Positions 9,065 through 16,788 of a DNA stretch of 44,586 nucleotides are shown piece after piece. This DNA comes from Wenzhouxiangella sp. Its GTDB lineage: Bacteria; Pseudomonadota; Gammaproteobacteria; Xanthomonadales; Wenzhouxiangellaceae. The stretch lies in contig SKQS01000112.1 of the NCBI GenBank assembly GCA_007118895.1, positions 1 to 44,586 on the forward strand, written 5' to 3'. The first letter of the stretch is position 1; each line of letters begins with the position of its first letter. Below the pieces are notes generated by a model that was given only the letters and a program-made list of their open reading frames with translations, was not told the origin of the DNA and did no database searches. The position numbers and the translations under genes are program-made.

Positions 9065-10044
9065 TGGCCGCAATAACCCTGATCGAAGGCGTGACAATGG
9101 CCCTGGCGCGCGCCATGGAGGACGACCCCTCGGTGGTGGTGCTGGGTGAGGATGTCGGCGTCAACGGCGGCGTGTTTCGCGCCACCGCCGGACTGCATCA
9201 GCGCTTTGGTGACGACCGGGTCATCGACACCCCGCTGGCCGAGGTGATGATTGCCGGGATGACCGTCGGGATGGCAGCCCAGGGCATGAAACCGATTGCC
9301 GAGGCACAGTTTTGCGGCTTCACCATGCCGATGATCGACCACCTGATGTGTCACGCCGGGCGGATGCGCAACCGCACCCGGGGCCGGCTGTCCTGCCCCA
9401 TGGTGCTGCGCTTTCCGACCGGGGGCGGTATTCACGCCCCCGAACATCACTCTGAAAGCCCGGAAGCGCTGTTTGCCCACATGCCCGGCCTGCGCGTGGT
9501 CATTCCGTCCTCCCCTTCGCGCGCCTACGGCCTGCTGCTGGCGGCGATTCGCGATCCCGACCCAGTGATTTACATGGAGCCCAAGCGCATCTATCGCTGG
9601 CAACGCGAAGAAGTGGTCGATGACGGCGAGGAACTGCCGCTGGATGTTTGCTTCACCCTGCGCGACGGCCGCGATCTGACACTGGTCTCGTGGGGGGCAA
9701 TGATCAAGGAAACGCTGCAGGCAGCAGACGAACTGGAGCAGCGCGGAGTCAGCGTCGAGGTCATCGATGTGGCCACGATCAGCCCGCTGGACATGGAAAC
9801 GATTCTCGAATCGGTCGAGCGCACCGGCCGCTGTGTGATCGTCCAGGAGGCGCCGCAGCACTGCAGTGTGGCCTCGGAGATCGCCGCCGGACTGGCCGAT
9901 GCGGGGATCTGGCATCTGCATGCCCCGGTCAAGCGGGTTTGCGGCTACGATACGGTGATGCCGCTGTACCGCAACGAGATGAAGTACATGCCCAGCGTAC
10001 GCCGGATCGTCGACGCTGCCCAACAGGTTCTGGAGGTCTCATGA
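9064..10044 (+). CDS. pdhB: 2-oxoacid dehydrogenase E1 beta subunit
   Basis: A 326-aa transketolase-like E1 beta chain that forms the alpha2beta2 decarboxylase with the preceding product. Typical features are VVVLGEDVGVNGGVFRATAG near the N-terminus, DTPLAEVMIAGMTVGMA, the FPTGGGIHAPEHHSES loop, and the C-terminal transketolase domain with VEVIDVATISPLDMETI. The HHSES histidines match the E1 beta active-site region, where the usual motif is HSQS or HHSQS. Translation is coupled at both ends: the start overlaps the E1 alpha stop by 1 bp and the stop overlaps the E2 ATG by 4 bp. Together with E1 alpha it feeds acyl groups to the lipoyl domain of E2. Confidence 0.92.
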   Translation: MAAITLIEGVTMALARAMEDDPSVVVLGEDVGVNGGVFRATAGLHQRFGDDRVIDTPLAEVMIAGMTVGMAAQGMKPIAEAQFCGFTMPMIDHLMCHAGRMRNRTRGRLSCPMVLRFPTGGGIHAPEHHSESPEALFAHMPGLRVVIPSSPSRAYGLLLAAIRDPDPVIYMEPKRIYRWQREEVVDDGEELPLDVCFTLRDGRDLTLVSWGAMIKETLQAADELEQRGVSVEVIDVATISPLDMETILESVERTGRCVIVQEAPQHCSVASEIAAGLADAGIWHLHAPVKRVCGYDTVMPLYRNEMKYMPSVRRIVDAAQQVLEVS

Positions 10045-11363
10045 AGGTTTTCAATCTGCCCGACCTCGGCGAGGGATTGCCCGACGCGGAGATCGTCGAA
10101 TGGCTGGTAGCCGAAGGCGACGAAATCGAGCTCGACCAGCCGCTGGTGTCGATGGAAACCGCCAAGGCGGTGGTCGAGGTTCCCAGCCCCTATGCCGGTC
10201 GCGTGGTCAAGTTCCACGGCGGCCCGGGCGATGTAATCAAGACCGGCGCCCCGCTGGTCGAGTTCGATGTCGGAGACGGATCGGGTCAGGAAAGCGAGGC
10301 ACCGGCGCAAACCGCCCAACCGGAAGCTGCATCTGAAGCCGCCTCGCCAGCCAGCGCTGAATCAGCACAGTCCGAAGCGGCCGAAGCCGGCGCGGATGGC
10401 CAGGCCGATTCCGGTACGGTCGTCGGGAACGTGCAAAGCGGCAACGAGGTGCTGCAGGAACGCACCAGCGCCGTCGGCGGCGTCAAGGTGACGCCTGCCG
10501 TGCGCGCCCTGGCGCGCAAGCTCAAAGTGGATCTGACCCGCATCCAGCCCAGCGGCGATGACGGGGTGGTGACCGCCGCGGATGTGCGGCAGGCTGCCGA
10601 ACAGGGTCAGCCGGCGGTCGAACAGGCCAGACCTCAGCCTGAGCCTCAGCCCGAGGCGCCGGCAAGCCGACCGGAACCTCCGTCACCAGCCGCCGAAAAA
10701 CCGCAAACCCCGGCAGCAAGCACCGGTGAAGGCTGGGAGCCGCTGCGCGGCACCCGCCGCACCATGGCTCGGACCATGGCCGACTCGCATGCCCGGGTGG
10801 TGCCGACCACGCTGATGGATGATGCTGATATCCACGCCTGGCGCCCCAGCGAGGACATCACCGTGCGGCTGCTTCGCAGCCTGTGGGCCGGTGCCCGGGT
10901 CGAGCCGGGGCTGAACGCCTGGTTCGACGATGAGTCCAACGCGCGGATGATCCACAAGGGCATGCACGTCGGCATGGCAGTGGATACCCCTGACGGGTTG
11001 TTCGTGGCCAGGCTGCGTGATGTTCACCGCTCAGACCGCTCGGCGATGCGCGCCGAGATCGACCGCCTGCGAGACAACGCCGCCAACCGCAGCATTCCGC
11101 CCGAGGATTTGCGCGACTACACCATCATGCTGTCGAATTTCGGCAAGTTCGCCGGACGCTACGCCACCCCGGTGATCGCCCCGCCCTGCGTGGCCATCAT
11201 CGCTGCCGGCGCGCTGCGTCACGAGGTGGTGCCTGTGCTTGGTGGACTGGAGGTGCACCGAGTGATTCCGCTGTCGCTGACCTTCGACCACCGGGCCTGC
11301 ACCGGCGGTGAGGCGGCGCGCTTCCTCAAGGCCATGCTGGTTGATCTGGCACTGCCTGAGTGA
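10041..11363 (+). CDS. pdhC: Dihydrolipoamide acyltransferase E2
   Basis: A 440-aa E2 core. Domain order: one lipoyl domain (residues 1-78, lipoylated Lys42 in SMETAKAVVEV); an Ala/Glu/Pro-rich linker; a peripheral-subunit-binding domain (VTPAVRALARKLKVDLTRIQ); a second Pro/Glu/Gln linker; the catalytic acyltransferase domain. The active-site histidine is His417 in FDHRACTGGEAARF. The usual HxxxDG motif reads HxxxTG here, so the conserved Asp is Thr421. The downstream GGEAARFL is otherwise typical. ATG 10041 starts directly at the lipoyl domain; a longer in-frame extension lies in E1 beta and is rejected. No E3 (lipoamide dehydrogenase) gene lies nearby, so E3 must come from elsewhere. Substrate is pyruvate or branched-chain 2-oxoacids. 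Confidence 0.9.
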   Translation: MKVFNLPDLGEGLPDAEIVEWLVAEGDEIELDQPLVSMETAKAVVEVPSPYAGRVVKFHGGPGDVIKTGAPLVEFDVGDGSGQESEAPAQTAQPEAASEAASPASAESAQSEAAEAGADGQADSGTVVGNVQSGNEVLQERTSAVGGVKVTPAVRALARKLKVDLTRIQPSGDDGVVTAADVRQAAEQGQPAVEQARPQPEPQPEAPASRPEPPSPAAEKPQTPAASTGEGWEPLRGTRRTMARTMADSHARVVPTTLMDDADIHAWRPSEDITVRLLRSLWAGARVEPGLNAWFDDESNARMIHKGMHVGMAVDTPDGLFVARLRDVHRSDRSAMRAEIDRLRDNAANRSIPPEDLRDYTIMLSNFGKFAGRYATPVIAPPCVAIIAAGALRHEVVPVLGGLEVHRVIPLSLTFDHRACTGGEAARFLKAMLVDLALPE

Positions 11364-11409
11364 GTACGGCGCCCGGGACAGCTGATTCCCGACCATCACC
11401 GCCAGCAGA

Positions 11410-11862
11410 ATGAGAGCTGCCACCGCACCAAGCATGATCATTGGCGCCTGCGAGTGGGTGGGCCTGCCCGAGCTGGGCATGGATCGCCTGCGCGCCCGGG
11501 TCGACACCGGCGCCAAGTCCTGCGCCCTGCATGCCAGTGACATCACGCCGTTTGTCGAGAACGGCGAGGACTGGGTACGCTTTCGGGTTCATATCGGCTA
11601 CCCGGCGCCACGCGACTGGCAGACATGCCAGGCACGTCTTGGCGATATCCGCCAGGTTCGCAACACCGGTGGTGAAGTCGAGGCTCGGTACACCATCCGC
11701 ACACCCATCGTGATCGGACATGCGCGCTGGGAGGTGGACATTACCCTGACCAACCGCGAGCGCATGCGCTACCGCATGCTGCTTGGACGAAATGCAATGA
11801 AGAACCACGCCCTGGTTTACCCGGCAAGAACCTTTCTGCAGGGCCGGCCGCGGCTGGATTGA
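11410..11862 (+). CDS. RimB-like retropepsin-fold protease (ATP-dependent zinc protease family, PF05618)
   Basis: A 150-aa protein with [14 protein letters not shown] near the N-terminus (Asp32-Thr33-Gly34), the aspartic-protease D-T-G signature of the family once named ATP-dependent zinc proteases. The E. coli relative RimB is described as a retropepsin-like enzyme that trims glutamate tails added by Rim[13 protein letters not shown] near the C-terminus is a second conserved block. An internal ATG at 11434 ([10 protein letters not shown]) would remove eight residues and is about equally likely as the start. The stop lies 5 bp before the rimK ATG, so the two are almost certainly co-translated, supporting a RimB/RimK functional pair. 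Confidence 0.85.
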   Translation: MRAATAPSMIIGACEWVGLPELGMDRLRARVDTGAKSCALHASDITPFVENGEDWVRFRVHIGYPAPRDWQTCQARLGDIRQVRNTGGEVEARYTIRTPIVIGHARWEVDITLTNRERMRYRMLLGRNAMKNHALVYPARTFLQGRPRLD

Positions 11863-11867
11863 GCCTG

Positions 11868-12773
11868 ATGCGAATCGCCATTCTTTCCCGTAGCCGTAAA
11901 ATTTACTCGACCCGTCGACTGGTCGAGGCCGCCGAGCAGCGCGGCCACGAGATACGAGTCGTCGATACCCTGCGCTGCTACATGAACATCGCCTCGCATC
12001 GGCCCACCATTCACTATCGAGGTGACCAGCTACCGGATTTTGATGCGGTGATACCTCGAATCGGTGCATCGATCACCTTCTACGGCACTGCAGTGCTGCG
12101 TCAATTCGAGATGATGGGAACCTTCCCGCTGAATGAATCCGTAGCCGTCACACGGTCCCGAGACAAGCTACGCTCGCTACAGCTTCTGGCCCGCCGCGGC
12201 ATCGGTCTGCCGGTGACCGGGTTCGCGCGCACGCCTGACGATATCGGCGACTTGATCGAGATGGTCGGCGGCGCACCGCTGGTGGCCAAGCTGCTGGAAG
12301 GCACGCAGGGCATCGGTGTGGTGTTGTGCGAGACGCGCAAGGCCGCGGAAAGCGTGGTCGAGGCGTTCATGGGCCTGAATGTCTCGATCATGGTCCAGGA
12401 ATACATCAAGGAAGCCGGCGGCGCCGATATCCGCTGCTTCGTGATCGGCGACAAGGTGGTTGCGGCAATCAAGCGTCAGGCCAAGCCGGGCGAGTTCCGC
12501 TCCAACCTCCACCGCGGGGGCTCAGCCGAGCTGATCAAGATCACTCCCCAGGAGCGCTCGGTGGCGGTGCGGGCCGCCCGCATCATGGGCCTGAACGTGG
12601 CCGGTGTCGACCTGCTGCGCTCCAACCACGGCCCGCTGGTGATGGAGGTCAACTCCTCGCCCGGCCTGGAAGGCATCGAGTCAGCCACCGGCAAGGACGT
12701 GGCCGGACTGATCATCCAGTTTCTCGAAAAGCACGCAAAAAAGGACAAGACCCGAACCCGGGGCAAGGGTTGA
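11868..12773 (+). CDS. rimK: RimK, ATP-grasp glutamate ligase modifying ribosomal protein S6
   Basis: A 301-aa ATP-grasp ligase that adds glutamates to the C-terminus of ribosomal protein S6 in E. coli. The match is close along the whole length: [103 protein letters not shown] and [14 protein letters not shown]. The last block carries the metal-binding Glu-x-Asn. ATG 11868 is chosen over the TTG at 11859 because it aligns with the E. coli start. The C-terminal tail is Lys/Arg-rich. It follows the RimB-like protease gene after 5 bp. Confidence 0.95.
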   Translation: MRIAILSRSRKIYSTRRLVEAAEQRGHEIRVVDTLRCYMNIASHRPTIHYRGDQLPDFDAVIPRIGASITFYGTAVLRQFEMMGTFPLNESVAVTRSRDKLRSLQLLARRGIGLPVTGFARTPDDIGDLIEMVGGAPLVAKLLEGTQGIGVVLCETRKAAESVVEAFMGLNVSIMVQEYIKEAGGADIRCFVIGDKVVAAIKRQAKPGEFRSNLHRGGSAELIKITPQERSVAVRAARIMGLNVAGVDLLRSNHGPLVMEVNSSPGLEGIESATGKDVAGLIIQFLEKHAKKDKTRTRGKG

Positions 12774-12796
12774 GCCCGGATAGTGCATGACCCGAA

Positions 12797-13153
12797 TCAC
12801 CCCTGGCCGTAGCGCACGACCCGGATTGGAGTGACCGTGACCAGCCCGCCGTCCAGCAGAGGCTCAAGCTCGGGCAGGAATGCCTCGATCCGATCCGGAT
12901 GATCAATGATCTCGATGATCACGCTGGCGTCCTCCGACAGCCGAAGCGATTTCGATGGATGCTGGCGACTGCCGTGGCCGAAGCCTTGCGGGCAGCCAAT
13001 CACGGTCGCACCAGCCAGGCCGGCGCGACGCGCGATCAGCACGATGGCTTCACTCAGTGGTTGGTTCTGATGCTCCTGGCTTTCGCCTGCATAGACCCGC
13101 AGCACGGCGGCCCGCTCGGGAACCCCCTGATGCGTTTGATCAAGATTTGCCAT
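12797..13153 (-). CDS. DUF190 family protein
   Basis: A 118-aa protein with AAVLRVYAGESQEHQNQPLS, an ARRAGLAGATVIGCPQGFG segment, a KSLRLSEDASVIIEIIDHP strand-helix and a short C-terminus (VTVTPIRVVRYG). This is the DUF190 pattern, a small ferredoxin-like/PII-like fold that is repeatedly found next to crcB. It is the last gene of the minus-strand operon and starts 7 bp after the upstream crcB stop. A GAGGAG sequence lies about 13 nt before ATG 13153. No biochemical function is established for the family. Context suggests a modulator of the fluoride channel, which is inference. Confidence 0.8.
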   Translation of the reverse strand: MANLDQTHQGVPERAAVLRVYAGESQEHQNQPLSEAIVLIARRAGLAGATVIGCPQGFGHGSRQHPSKSLRLSEDASVIIEIIDHPDRIEAFLPELEPLLDGGLVTVTPIRVVRYGQG

Positions 13154-13160
13154 GGTTTTT

Positions 13161-13577
13161 TTAGGATCTCCTCGGCGCTGATTGCAGGTAGGTGGCACCA
13201 GCGTAGCCGATCGCCCCGGCCAGCGGCCATAGCGAAAGCGCGCATAGAACATAAATCAGCGCCAGCCAGGCATGACCACTTTCAATCAGCAGCAATGTTT
13301 CCAGGCTGAAGACCGACATCGTCGTCAGCCCGCCGCAGAATCCTCCGAGCAAGCCGGCCCTGGCCTGTACCGATAACCGCAGTCGGCCGCCCGGCTCGCT
13401 CATTACATGGACCAGGACGATCAGCACCGAGCCCAGCAGGTTGGCAATCAGGGTCGGCCACGGAAACAGCGAATCGGACTGGGACCACTGGACCAGCCAC
13501 CACAGCGAAATCAGGTAGCGGGTCACCGCCCCCAGCGCGCTGCCTGTACCTACCCACACCAGCACCGTCGCGCTCAT
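13161..13577 (-). CDS. crcB: Fluoride channel subunit CrcB/FluC (subunit 1, Met/Phe phenylalanine box)
   Basis: A 138-aa, four-helix membrane protein of the CrcB/Fluc family, which exports fluoride through a dual-topology dimer with two pores. GSALGAVTRY, WPTLIANLLGS (pore Asn46) and GFCGGLTTMSVFSLE are the family blocks. The pore phenylalanine pair (TTFSxF) is only half kept: the first position is Met87, the second is Phe90. The subunit lies 9 bp downstream of another crcB that has lost both phenylalanines. Two unequal adjacent subunits point to a heterodimer. I found no fluoride riboswitch in front of either gene; they sit within the trpS transcript. Confidence 0.88.
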   Translation of the reverse strand: MSATVLVWVGTGSALGAVTRYLISLWWLVQWSQSDSLFPWPTLIANLLGSVLIVLVHVMSEPGGRLRLSVQARAGLLGGFCGGLTTMSVFSLETLLLIESGHAWLALIYVLCALSLWPLAGAIGYAGATYLQSAPRRS

Positions 13578-13586
13578 CGGTATCCT

Positions 13587-13982
13587 TTATCCCGTCAGCA
13601 CCGTTCGGGTCAGCAGGAATCCAGCACCCGACGCGAGCAGGCAACCGAAAACCGAAAGCCCCAGATTGAAGACCGCCAGGCCATGGTCGCGGCCTCGCCA
13701 GAACAGGATGGTCTGCAGGCTGACTGCCGAGACGGTGGTATAGCCGCCCAGCACACCGATGACCAGAAAGTGGAACAGGGACTCGCCGACGCTGAGCCGC
13801 CCTTCGACCAGCCCGGCCCCGATCATGCCGACGATGAATGCGCCGCTGAAGTTGACCACCAGGGTTCCCACCGGCAAGCGCACGGTCGACAGACTTTCGG
13901 TAATCCAGAATCGTGCTACACCGCCCAGCGCACCACCGAGGGCAACCAGCAGCGCCCCGGTCAGCTGGAACGAGGCCATCAT
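13587..13982 (-). CDS. crcB: Fluoride channel subunit CrcB/FluC (subunit 2, both pore phenylalanines lost)
   Basis: A 131-aa, four-helix CrcB-family protein: GGALGGVARFW at the N-terminus, LPVGTLVVNFSGAF (Asn44) and LGGYTTVSAVSLQT in helix 3. The TTxSxxS backbone survives, but the two fluoride-coordinating phenylalanines are Val84 and Val87. A homodimer of this subunit would not be expected to conduct. With subunit 1 it could form a heterodimer that keeps one partial pore, as known for heteromeric and fused Flucs. Its ATG overlaps the FAH-hydrolase stop by 4 bp, so it is translationally coupled to that gene. Confidence 0.85.
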   Translation of the reverse strand: MMASFQLTGALLVALGGALGGVARFWITESLSTVRLPVGTLVVNFSGAFIVGMIGAGLVEGRLSVGESLFHFLVIGVLGGYTTVSAVSLQTILFWRGRDHGLAVFNLGLSVFGCLLASGAGFLLTRTVLTG

Positions 13983-14656
13983 TGTGCCGAGACCCGAAAA
14001 TCCAGCGCCGGCAGTCCGTCGATCAGGGCCTGCACGTGATCGCCAAAGGCCAGCGGGCCCACGCCGGCTGGCGTGCCGGTAAACACCGCATCACCTGGAT
14101 GCAAGGTAAGTTCGGCCGACAACCTGGCCAACAGTTCACCGACCGACCAGATCATCGCCCCCAGGTGATCGTCCTGACGCCACTGCCCGTTGACGGCCAG
14201 CCGGATGCGACAGTCATCCGAAGGCGTCCATTCACCGGCCGGCAACAACTCTCCAACCGGAGCCGAGGCATCGAACCCCTTGCTCAGCTCCCATGGCAGA
14301 CCGTTGGCCTTGAGTCGCTGCTGCAGATCGCGACGAGTCAGATCGACGCCAACCGCATATCCGGCAATGCGGTCCATCCACTGAATCGGTCCGAGATGGC
14401 GGCCGCCGGCGCCAAGCAGCACCACCAGCTCGACTTCGTGCTCCAGCCGACCGCAGTCGGCAGGCAGCACGATGTGCTGTTGCTGGTGCATGGTCATGGC
14501 CGGCTTGCTGAAGAAAGTCGGCGGCTGGCGATCGGGATCGACGCCCATCTCGCGTGCATGGGCGGCGTAATTGCGGCCAACACACCAGACGTGTCGAACC
14601 GCGAAATCGCTGCCGTCGGCAAATTGCAGCCGCGGCGGCTGCCAGGCATTACTCAC
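13979..14656 (-). CDS. Fumarylacetoacetate hydrolase family protein
   Basis: A 225-aa FAH-superfamily enzyme. The start is GTG 14656, which overlaps the trpS TGA by 4 bp. Core motifs are [40 protein letters not shown] (metal-binding His-x-Glu), a [14 protein letters not shown] helix, the [12 protein letters not shown] segment and [15 protein letters not shown]. Members hydrolyse or decarboxylate acylpyruvates and related 2-oxo acids using one divalent metal. Acylpyruvase or oxaloacetate decarboxylase activity is likeliest from size and motif layout, but the substrate cannot be fixed. A longer frame to 15022 lies inside trpS and lacks family similarity. Confidence 0.85.
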   Translation of the reverse strand: MSNAWQPPRLQFADGSDFAVRHVWCVGRNYAAHAREMGVDPDRQPPTFFSKPAMTMHQQQHIVLPADCGRLEHEVELVVLLGAGGRHLGPIQWMDRIAGYAVGVDLTRRDLQQRLKANGLPWELSKGFDASAPVGELLPAGEWTPSDDCRIRLAVNGQWRQDDHLGAMIWSVGELLARLSAELTLHPGDAVFTGTPAGVGPLAFGDHVQALIDGLPALDFRVSAQ

Positions 14657-15660
14657 CGCAAGGCCCGGATGCCGACGGCGTTGCGCAGGCGCTCGATCAA
14701 CGGTCGGCTCAGTGCGCGGGCGCGCTCGGCGCCCAGCGCCAGTTCCCGCTCGATCTGCTCGGGATTGTGGATCAGCGCCTCGTATCGCTCTCGCGGTGCC
14801 GCCAGCTCGGCGTTGATCAGCTCGAAGGTCTGCTGCTTGACCTCGCCCCAGCCGATGCCGTCGGCAAAAGCCTGCCGCATCTGCTGGCGCTGACGCTGGT
14901 CGGCAAATGCGGCGTAGACCGAAAAGATCGTCGACTCGTCGGGTTCCTTGGGCTCGCCAGGCTCCTGGGAATTGGTCTTGATCTTCATGATCGCCTTGCG
15001 CAGCTGCTTTTCCGGCAGCCACAGGGCAATGGTGTTGTCGTAGCTTTTCGACATCTTGCGCCCGTCCTGGCCCGGCAATGTCGCAACGTGTTCATCGACA
15101 CGCGCTTCCGGCAGCACGAAGTGCTCGCCATAGCGGTGATTGAAGCGCGCGGCAATATCGCGCGCCATTTCCAGGTGCTGCACCTGGTCACGACCAACCG
15201 GCACGGTGTGGGCGTTGAACATCAGGATATCGGCCGCCATCAGTACCGGGTAGCTGAAAAGGCCCATGGTCACACCCTGATCCGGATCCTCGTCGGCGGC
15301 CTCGTTATCGGCCACGGCTGCCTTGTAGGCATGGGCGCGGTTCATCAGGCCCTTGGCAGTCGCGCAGCTCAGAAGCCAGGTCAGCTCGGGAATTTCCGGG
15401 ATATCCGACTGGCGGTAAAAAACCGCCCGCGATGTATCCAGGCCAAGCGCCAGCCAGGTTGCGGCAATCTCCAGGGTGGACTGATGCACCCGTTCCGGCT
15501 CGAAGCACTTGACCAGGGCATGGTAATCAGCCAGGAAATAGAACGACTCGATGCTGGGATCACCGCTGGCGACGATGGCTGGCTTGATCGCACCGACATA
15601 ATTTCCCAGGTGCGGGGTGCCGCTGGTGGTGATACCGGTGAGGACGCGCTGCTTGACCAT
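14653..15660 (-). CDS. trpS: Tryptophanyl-tRNA synthetase
   Basis: A 335-aa class I aminoacyl-tRNA synthetase charging tRNA-Trp. [16 protein letters not shown] is the HIGH-type motif, followed by [30 protein letters not shown] and the KMSKS loop in [12 protein letters not shown]. The length is normal for bacteria. ATG 15660 begins exactly at the family N-terminus ([10 protein letters not shown]). It sits between the RuBisCO-like gene (27-bp gap) and the FAH hydrolase (4-bp overlap), in a minus-strand run of nine genes. No T-box or trp leader is visible in the short upstream gap. Tryptophan use (this gene) and tryptophan breakdown (TDO at 6940-7788) are both in the window but not linked. Confidence 0.97.
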   Translation of the reverse strand: MVKQRVLTGITTSGTPHLGNYVGAIKPAIVASGDPSIESFYFLADYHALVKCFEPERVHQSTLEIAATWLALGLDTSRAVFYRQSDIPEIPELTWLLSCATAKGLMNRAHAYKAAVADNEAADEDPDQGVTMGLFSYPVLMAADILMFNAHTVPVGRDQVQHLEMARDIAARFNHRYGEHFVLPEARVDEHVATLPGQDGRKMSKSYDNTIALWLPEKQLRKAIMKIKTNSQEPGEPKEPDESTIFSVYAAFADQRQRQQMRQAFADGIGWGEVKQQTFELINAELAAPRERYEALIHNPEQIERELALGAERARALSRPLIERLRNAVGIRALR

Positions 15661-15687
15661 GAACAGTTCCGGACGATTGACAGGGAG

Positions 15688-16788
15688 TTATTGTAGCGAC
15701 AGGGTCTCGATGGTGGCAGCCACTGCTCGCTCAAGCCCATCGCCACGGGCTATCAGCTCGCCGCCGATGACCACGGCGATGTCGGCCCCGTGACGATACC
15801 CGGCCTGGGCCGCCAGTTCGAGCCGCTGGCCGCCGCCCAGCGCCGGCAGGGTCGCTGGCAATCGACCCCAGGGCCGGCGCAGCGCGGCGACCGTCAGGCG
15901 CTCTTCCTCCGGGTCGCCGGGGACAATACGGCCACCGGCGCCCGGGACAATGGCGATATCGGCGCCGGCTAGCCTGGTCAGCTTGCCTAGCAGCACCGGG
16001 GCAGCAATACCGTGGTCAAGTGGGCGGGTGAAACTGCCGCCTGATGCGGGGTGCGCCAGCCACATCAGTCCGTGCCGGCGAGCAGCCGCAGCCGCGGTCT
16101 CCAGACCCATCACCCAGGGACACATCACCACCCCGGGTAACCCCAGGCGGGCGACGCTTTCGAGCTGGCGCTCCAGACACGGGCCGCTGCCGGCCACGTG
16201 GGGCCAATAGGCGCAGGGCTTTCCGATTTTATCCTGAGCGTTTTCAATAGCTTTCAAACACTTGGTGATGCGTTCTTGAAATATGGCCAGCGAGGTCTCG
16301 ACCAGGTTCTGATCATCCTTGATCAGGTCTCCACCGCCGCTGGCAAAGCGAAAGGCCAAGTCGGCGAGGGTGTCGCTGGAACTGCCGCGCGGCTTGAGAA
16401 CCGCCATCAGCAGCGGACGGGACGGCGCATCAACCAGCCGACGGATCGCCGCCAGCCCTCCGAGAGGACCCGCAAAGGCATCGAGCAGCTCTGCCGGCAG
16501 CTCAAAGTCGATCAGCCGTACCCGGGGGTAGTAGGAAACGTTGCCGTAGAGCAGGTGGAACAGCTGTCCGAGCTGGCCACTGGCAAGCCCGGTCGGATAA
16601 TCAATATCCACGACGTGACAAGCCGCGCCCTGCTCTGTAATCCGGACCACCTGCCCCAGCCATCGGTCGGCGATGGCTTGCGGAATCAGCGCGCGGGTCA
16701 ACTCCAGGCTCTGCTCTCGGGCGATCGCTTCGGCCAGGGCCGCAGGATCTCCCTCTACCTGGCTGACGAGATAGCGGGCGCGGATCAT
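15688..16788 (-). CDS. RuBisCO-like protein (form IV)
   Basis: A 366-aa protein with the RuBisCO large-subunit fold pattern. The N-terminal domain has the AEAIAREQSLEL signature. The barrel keeps VLKPRGSSSD (Lys132 at the Lys175 position; the Lys177 position is Arg134), GGGDLIKDDQNLV (Lys157 at the carbamylated Lys201 position, Asp159 at Asp203), AHPASGGSF, VLLGKLTRLAGAD and the phosphate loop PALGGGQ. The metal ligand Glu204 is Gln160, so carboxylase activity is very unlikely. Form IV proteins act as enolases, isomerases or transcarboxylases on phosphosugar-like substrates, or are uncharacterised. Its ATG overlaps the gpsA stop by 4 bp and trpS follows after 27 bp. No methionine-salvage gene is nearby, so the substrate is unknown. 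Confidence 0.88.
   Translation of the reverse strand: MIRARYLVSQVEGDPAALAEAIAREQSLELTRALIPQAIADRWLGQVVRITEQGAACHVVDIDYPTGLASGQLGQLFHLLYGNVSYYPRVRLIDFELPAELLDAFAGPLGGLAAIRRLVDAPSRPLLMAVLKPRGSSSDTLADLAFRFASGGGDLIKDDQNLVETSLAIFQERITKCLKAIENAQDKIGKPCAYWPHVAGSGPCLERQLESVARLGLPGVVMCPWVMGLETAAAAARRHGLMWLAHPASGGSFTRPLDHGIAAPVLLGKLTRLAGADIAIVPGAGGRIVPGDPEEERLTVAALRRPWGRLPATLPALGGGQRLELAAQAGYRHGADIAVVIGGELIARGDGLERAVAATIETLSLQ

Noticed and set aside
9648-10040. N-terminal extension of E2 upstream of ATG 10041
   Set aside because: It lies in E1 beta in another frame. The lipoyl domain begins at ATG 10041, which has the coupled ATGA overlap.
15661-15687. T-box or trp leader in front of trpS
   Set aside because: The gap to the upstream gene is only 27 bp, too short for any known leader regulator.
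14554-15696. 380-codon plus-strand open frame opposite trpS
   Set aside because: trpS has complete HIGH and KMSKS motifs on the other strand; this frame is its shadow.
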